Source of the DNA: Dongia mobilis
GTDB taxonomy: Bacteria > Pseudomonadota > Alphaproteobacteria > Dongiales > Dongiaceae
Direction: 5' to 3'
Length of the DNA stretch: 64,000 nt
NCBI RefSeq assembly: GCF_004363235.1
Contig: NZ_SNYW01000011.1
Location: 1-64,000 of the forward strand
Part shown: positions 61,666-64,000 of the stretch, piece after piece
Layout of the letters: the number at the start of each line of letters is the position of its first letter
How positions within the stretch are numbered: position 1 is the stretch's first letter
The notes under the pieces: model-generated
What the model was told of the DNA's origin: nothing
What the model saw: only the letters and a program-made list of their open reading frames with translations
Database searches by the model: none
Position numbers and translations under genes: made by a program

Positions 61666-62423
61666 GGTGCCACCGGCAGCAATGCGGCAGCAAGCGCGGT
61701 CGCTGCGAGGACCAGGCCCGTCACGGCGATTCGTGCCGGCGAGGCAGCCGCGCCGGATTCGAGAAAGGCCAGCCGGCCGCCGAAATTGCGCGCCGCCAGC
61801 CCCAGCTCCAGGCGGTGCGAACGCGCGAGGAGACGCGGGAACAAGGTTGCCGCCACGATACCCAGCGAGCGCAGCGTGCCGCGATAGCCGCCGAAGCCGA
61901 GCCGCGCCCTTTGCGCGGCAATGCTGCGCTCGACGATTTCGGCGGTCACCCAGATCTGGCGATAGATCATCAGCGCGAGATCGGTGAGGAAGGCCGGCAC
62001 GCCGACGCGCCCCAGAAAGGCCAGCAGATCGCTGACCGGCGTGGTCGTGGCGAGGCCGATCAGGCAGGCAAGCGTCGCCAGCACCCGCACGCAGGGCGGC
62101 CAGATCGTCGCCCAGGCATCGGGCGCCAGCGCCAGGCGCCAGCCATCCGACCAGTCGAGCGAGACGGCGAGCGTCGCCACGCTGGTCAGCAGGAAGCCGG
62201 TCGGCACCGCGACCAGGCCAAGATAGAGCCGTGTCGGCACCCGCGCGAGGCACAGGGAGGCGATGACTGCGACGATGCCGACGCCAATCCCCGCTGCCGG
62301 CAGATGCGCCCGGGGTGCCGCCATGACGATGGCAAGGCCGCCCAGATACAGCACCATCTTTTCCGCCGGGTGGCGCCCGGCCCAGCGATTGCCGCGCGCC
62401 GCGATGTCGATCGCGCGGATCAT
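61662..62423 (-). CDS. cbiQ: Cobalt ECF-type transmembrane protein CbiQ
   Basis: The 253-residue membrane protein starts at 62423, MIRAIDIAARGNRWAGRHP, and has about six helices plus the CbiQ/EcfT coupling region AAQRARLGFGGYRGTLR and ELGLAARNFGG. It connects CbiO to the substrate-specific CbiMN part. It overlaps cbiO by four bases and follows cbiN by 10 bases. Confidence 0.92.
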   Translation of the reverse strand: MIRAIDIAARGNRWAGRHPAEKMVLYLGGLAIVMAAPRAHLPAAGIGVGIVAVIASLCLARVPTRLYLGLVAVPTGFLLTSVATLAVSLDWSDGWRLALAPDAWATIWPPCVRVLATLACLIGLATTTPVSDLLAFLGRVGVPAFLTDLALMIYRQIWVTAEIVERSIAAQRARLGFGGYRGTLRSLGIVAATLFPRLLARSHRLELGLAARNFGGRLAFLESGAAASPARIAVTGLVLAATALAAALLPVAP

Positions 62424-62433
62424 GCTTGCGGGG

Positions 62434-62712
62434 TCAGGCGGATTTGCGGCCGTGCCGGCGCCCGAGCACATAGCCGAGGATACCGGCACCGATCGCCGCC
62501 TGCAGCGCGAAAAGCGCGCTTTCGATCTCGCCCGAGGGCGGTTCCCAGAGCGGCGCCGCCCAGGGTTCATAGGTCGGGTGCAGTTCCTGGATGATGCCCT
62601 CCGCCTGGCCATCGGCGCCGCTGAACTCGGCCGAGCCGTCACTGAACATGAACAGCGGCAGAATGGAGATGGCGATCGCCAAGGCGATGAGGATCAGGTT
62701 CTGGCGGGTCAT
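62434..62712 (-). CDS. cbiN: Cobalt transport protein CbiN
   Basis: The 92-residue protein has two membrane helices. The first is LILIALAIAISILPLFMF and the second is ALQAAIGAGILGYVLGRRHG, with an acidic external loop between them (SAEFSGADGQAEGIIQELHP). This is the CbiN layout. Its start codon overlaps the CbiM stop (TGATG). Confidence 0.9.
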   Translation of the reverse strand: MTRQNLILIALAIAISILPLFMFSDGSAEFSGADGQAEGIIQELHPTYEPWAAPLWEPPSGEIESALFALQAAIGAGILGYVLGRRHGRKSA

Positions 62713-63383
62713 CACAGCGCACTCCGCGACAGGGTCTGCAGGCTGGCATCCTTGTTGACGCCGCGCTGCAGCAGCAGGTTGACGACGACGACGGTCAGCA
62801 GCGCCTCGGTGATGGCGAGCGGCACCTGGGTGATCGCGAACACGCCGAGGAACTTGGTCGCCGCACCGGCAATGCCGCTGGCCGGGTCCGGGAAGGCCAG
62901 CGCCAGCTGCAGCGAGGTGACGACATAGGTGCCGAGATCGGCAAAGAAGGCCGCCAGGAAGACGCCGATGCCGATGCCTGCCCCCAGCGCCTTGGCGCCC
63001 TTGAAGACGGCATAGGCGATGAGCGGACCGGCAATGCCCATGGAGAAGATGTTGGCCCCCAAAGTGGTGAGACCGCCATGGGCCAGCAGCAGCGACTGGA
63101 ACAGCAGCACGATGGCGCTCAGCACCGCGACCACCGAGGGGCCGAACAACACGGTGCCGAGACCGGCCCCGGTCGGATGCGAGCAGCTGCCAGTCACCGA
63201 GGGCAGCTTCAAGGCCGAGAGCACGAACAGGAACGCACCGGAGACCGCCAGCATCGGCCGCGCCTCCGGCTGTTCGCGCAGAATTTTCCGAATCCTGTTG
63301 GCGCCGTGCACCAGAAACGGCGCACTGGCGAGACCCCAACCGATGCTGTGCTGCACCGGCAGGAAACCTTCCATGATATGCAT
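62712..63383 (-). CDS. cbiM: Cobalt-specific component CbiM
   Basis: CbiM binds cobalt through its N-terminal Met-His. The 223-residue protein starts [16 protein letters not shown] and has [18 protein letters not shown], with the His-rich CSHPTG typical of CbiM/NikM proteins. Several membrane helices follow. A GGGGAGTGG ribosome-binding site precedes the start. The cobalamin riboswitch begins 122 bases upstream, so cobalt uptake is reduced when B12 is abundant. Confidence 0.95.
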   Translation of the reverse strand: MHIMEGFLPVQHSIGWGLASAPFLVHGANRIRKILREQPEARPMLAVSGAFLFVLSALKLPSVTGSCSHPTGAGLGTVLFGPSVVAVLSAIVLLFQSLLLAHGGLTTLGANIFSMGIAGPLIAYAVFKGAKALGAGIGIGVFLAAFFADLGTYVVTSLQLALAFPDPASGIAGAATKFLGVFAITQVPLAITEALLTVVVVNLLLQRGVNKDASLQTLSRSAL

Positions 63384-63504
63384 GAATCCACTCCCCGAGA
63401 GAACACGCAGTTGCCGAAGCGCGCTGGCGGGAATGGCAGCGGGGCAAGCCGGGCCGGCCCCCTGCTATCCGGTGAAGATACTCCCCCGTATTCTTCCCGT
63501 TTCG

Positions 63505-63700
63505 CGACGCCGGTGGCAGGTCTCCTGGCTCACGGCTCGACGGTCTCTGGCGGCCTTCCCGGCTCGTTATCGAGCCAGTGGCAATGCGCCGGAAACCTCG
63601 CCGCTTACAGTTGCGGGGGCAGCCACGGTATAGGCCCCTTCTGGGTCGTCCGCACCGTGTTCCCTATTAATCCCCTGGACTTCATCCGTCGGGGAACCAC
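63505..63700 (-). ncRNA. Cobalamin (B12) riboswitch
   Basis: On the minus strand the element runs from GGTTCCCCGACGG (near 63700) to GACCTGCCACCGGCGTCG (near 63505). The conserved CCGCAACTGTAAGCGG lies at 63616-63601, the B12 box GCCACTGG at 63582-63575, and AATAGGGAA near 63665. The closing CCAGGAGACCTGCC is at 63515-63531. It controls the cbiMNQO operon. No intrinsic terminator follows, so control is probably at translation. Confidence 0.95.
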
Positions 63701-63756
63701 CGCCGGATCGTCTAGCAGATCGGTCGGGACGGCACAAGCCGGACGGGAAACGGCGC

Positions 63757-64000
63757 CTATTTCATGAAGCGGAGCAGTTGCCCAACGAGGCGGGGCATCA
63801 TCATCGGCCGCAGCAGGCGGGAATCGTAGCCGGCCATGCGGCGGTCGTTCTCGCTGAGGCAGAGCTGGAAGAATTTCTTCTTGGAGAAGCCCCGGGCAAC
63901 CGAACTGGCGCCAGCGGTGAGGAAGTTCGACTTGACCTTGCTGCGCCTGCGCCGGGTCTCGATCGCCATGCCGATCCGGTTGGCGAACTGCTCGGCGATC
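63757..64000 (-). CDS. Hypothetical protein, C-terminal part (runs off the window)
   Basis: The minus-strand frame is open to base 64000 without a stop (IAEQFANRIGMAIETRRRRS), so an internal ATG at 63969 need not be the start. The visible 80 residues are basic and end in LRPMMMPRLVGQLLRFMK. The product is not recognised. It ends 57 bases before the riboswitch. Confidence 0.5.
   Translation of the reverse strand, partial: IAEQFANRIGMAIETRRRRSKVKSNFLTAGASSVARGFSKKKFFQLCLSENDRRMAGYDSRLLRPMMMPRLVGQLLRFMK

Noticed and set aside
61666-62253. Upstream extension of the CbiO frame
   Set aside because: It runs through the cbiQ gene in another frame. The ATPase homology begins at GTG 61665, which overlaps the cbiQ stop.

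Overview
The window is a GC-rich, densely packed bacterial chromosome segment, most likely from an alphaproteobacterium close to the Rhodospirillales. The evidence is the DUF1476 (F1 ATPase zeta-type) protein, the three-part PurL/PurQ/PurS FGAM synthetase, the dgt - SPOR protein - nagZ - scpA - scpB string, the grxD - bolA - purL neighbourhood, and the base composition. No phage, plasmid, CRISPR array or insertion sequence was recognised.

Layout. 1-850: start of tuf preceded by tRNA-Gly and tRNA-Tyr (minus strand). 995-5969: rlmB, an EF-hand protein, an iron ABC binding protein, a phytanoyl-CoA dioxygenase-like enzyme and small proteins. 6037-10347: a lytic transglycosylase, an orphan PAS histidine kinase, a PAS_5-type protein and a CBS protein. 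10460-16818: scpB, scpA, a site-2 protease, nagZ, a SPOR protein and dgt (minus). 17015-18173: erpA and an exonuclease III-like gene. 18174-19216: a gene-poor kilobase with a possible 552-bp element bounded by inverted repeats and a dispersed palindromic repeat. 19217-22042: a LicC-like nucleotidyltransferase, tRNA-Asn, and nnrS with a SirB2-like gene behind a likely NsrR site. 22240-32957: a lipoprotein, a small DMT protein, then a long minus-strand run made of a betaine-type ABC transporter, a DeoR regulator, a dimethylglycine dehydrogenase-like enzyme, a choline kinase-like enzyme and a PLP decarboxylase. 33197-37961: grxD, bolA, purL, purQ, purS, purC. 38125-41012: a zinc/metal operon with znuA behind a strong Zur box. 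41121-43760: NRDE protein, DUF1476, purB. 43968-54404: a cupin regulator divergent from an agmatinase-family gene, a TMADH-like flavoenzyme, an AbrB-family protein, an Aas-like acyltransferase-ligase and a molybdopterin oxidoreductase. 54410-55126: an AT-rich AbiV-type defence gene. 55174-58548: a second oxidoreductase plus kinase pair. 58672-60636: a chemoreceptor. 60805-63700: cbiMNQO under a cobalamin riboswitch.

How the genes work together. The main theme is uptake and demethylation of quaternary or methylated amines. Two unlinked loci each carry a choline kinase-like gene and a DMGDH/GcvT-type gene, and both have nearly the same 15-base motif upstream. The TMADH-like enzyme and the agmatinase-family gene also fit methylamine and guanidino-nitrogen use. 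A second theme is metal homeostasis, with zinc (Zur), cobalt (B12 riboswitch), iron (FutA-like) and Fe-S assembly (ErpA, Grx4, BolA). The most novel candidates are the paired kinase-demethylase loci with their shared promoter motif, the Zur operon that lacks znuB and znuC here, the inverted-repeat-bounded GC-rich element at 18254-18805, and the AbiV islet.
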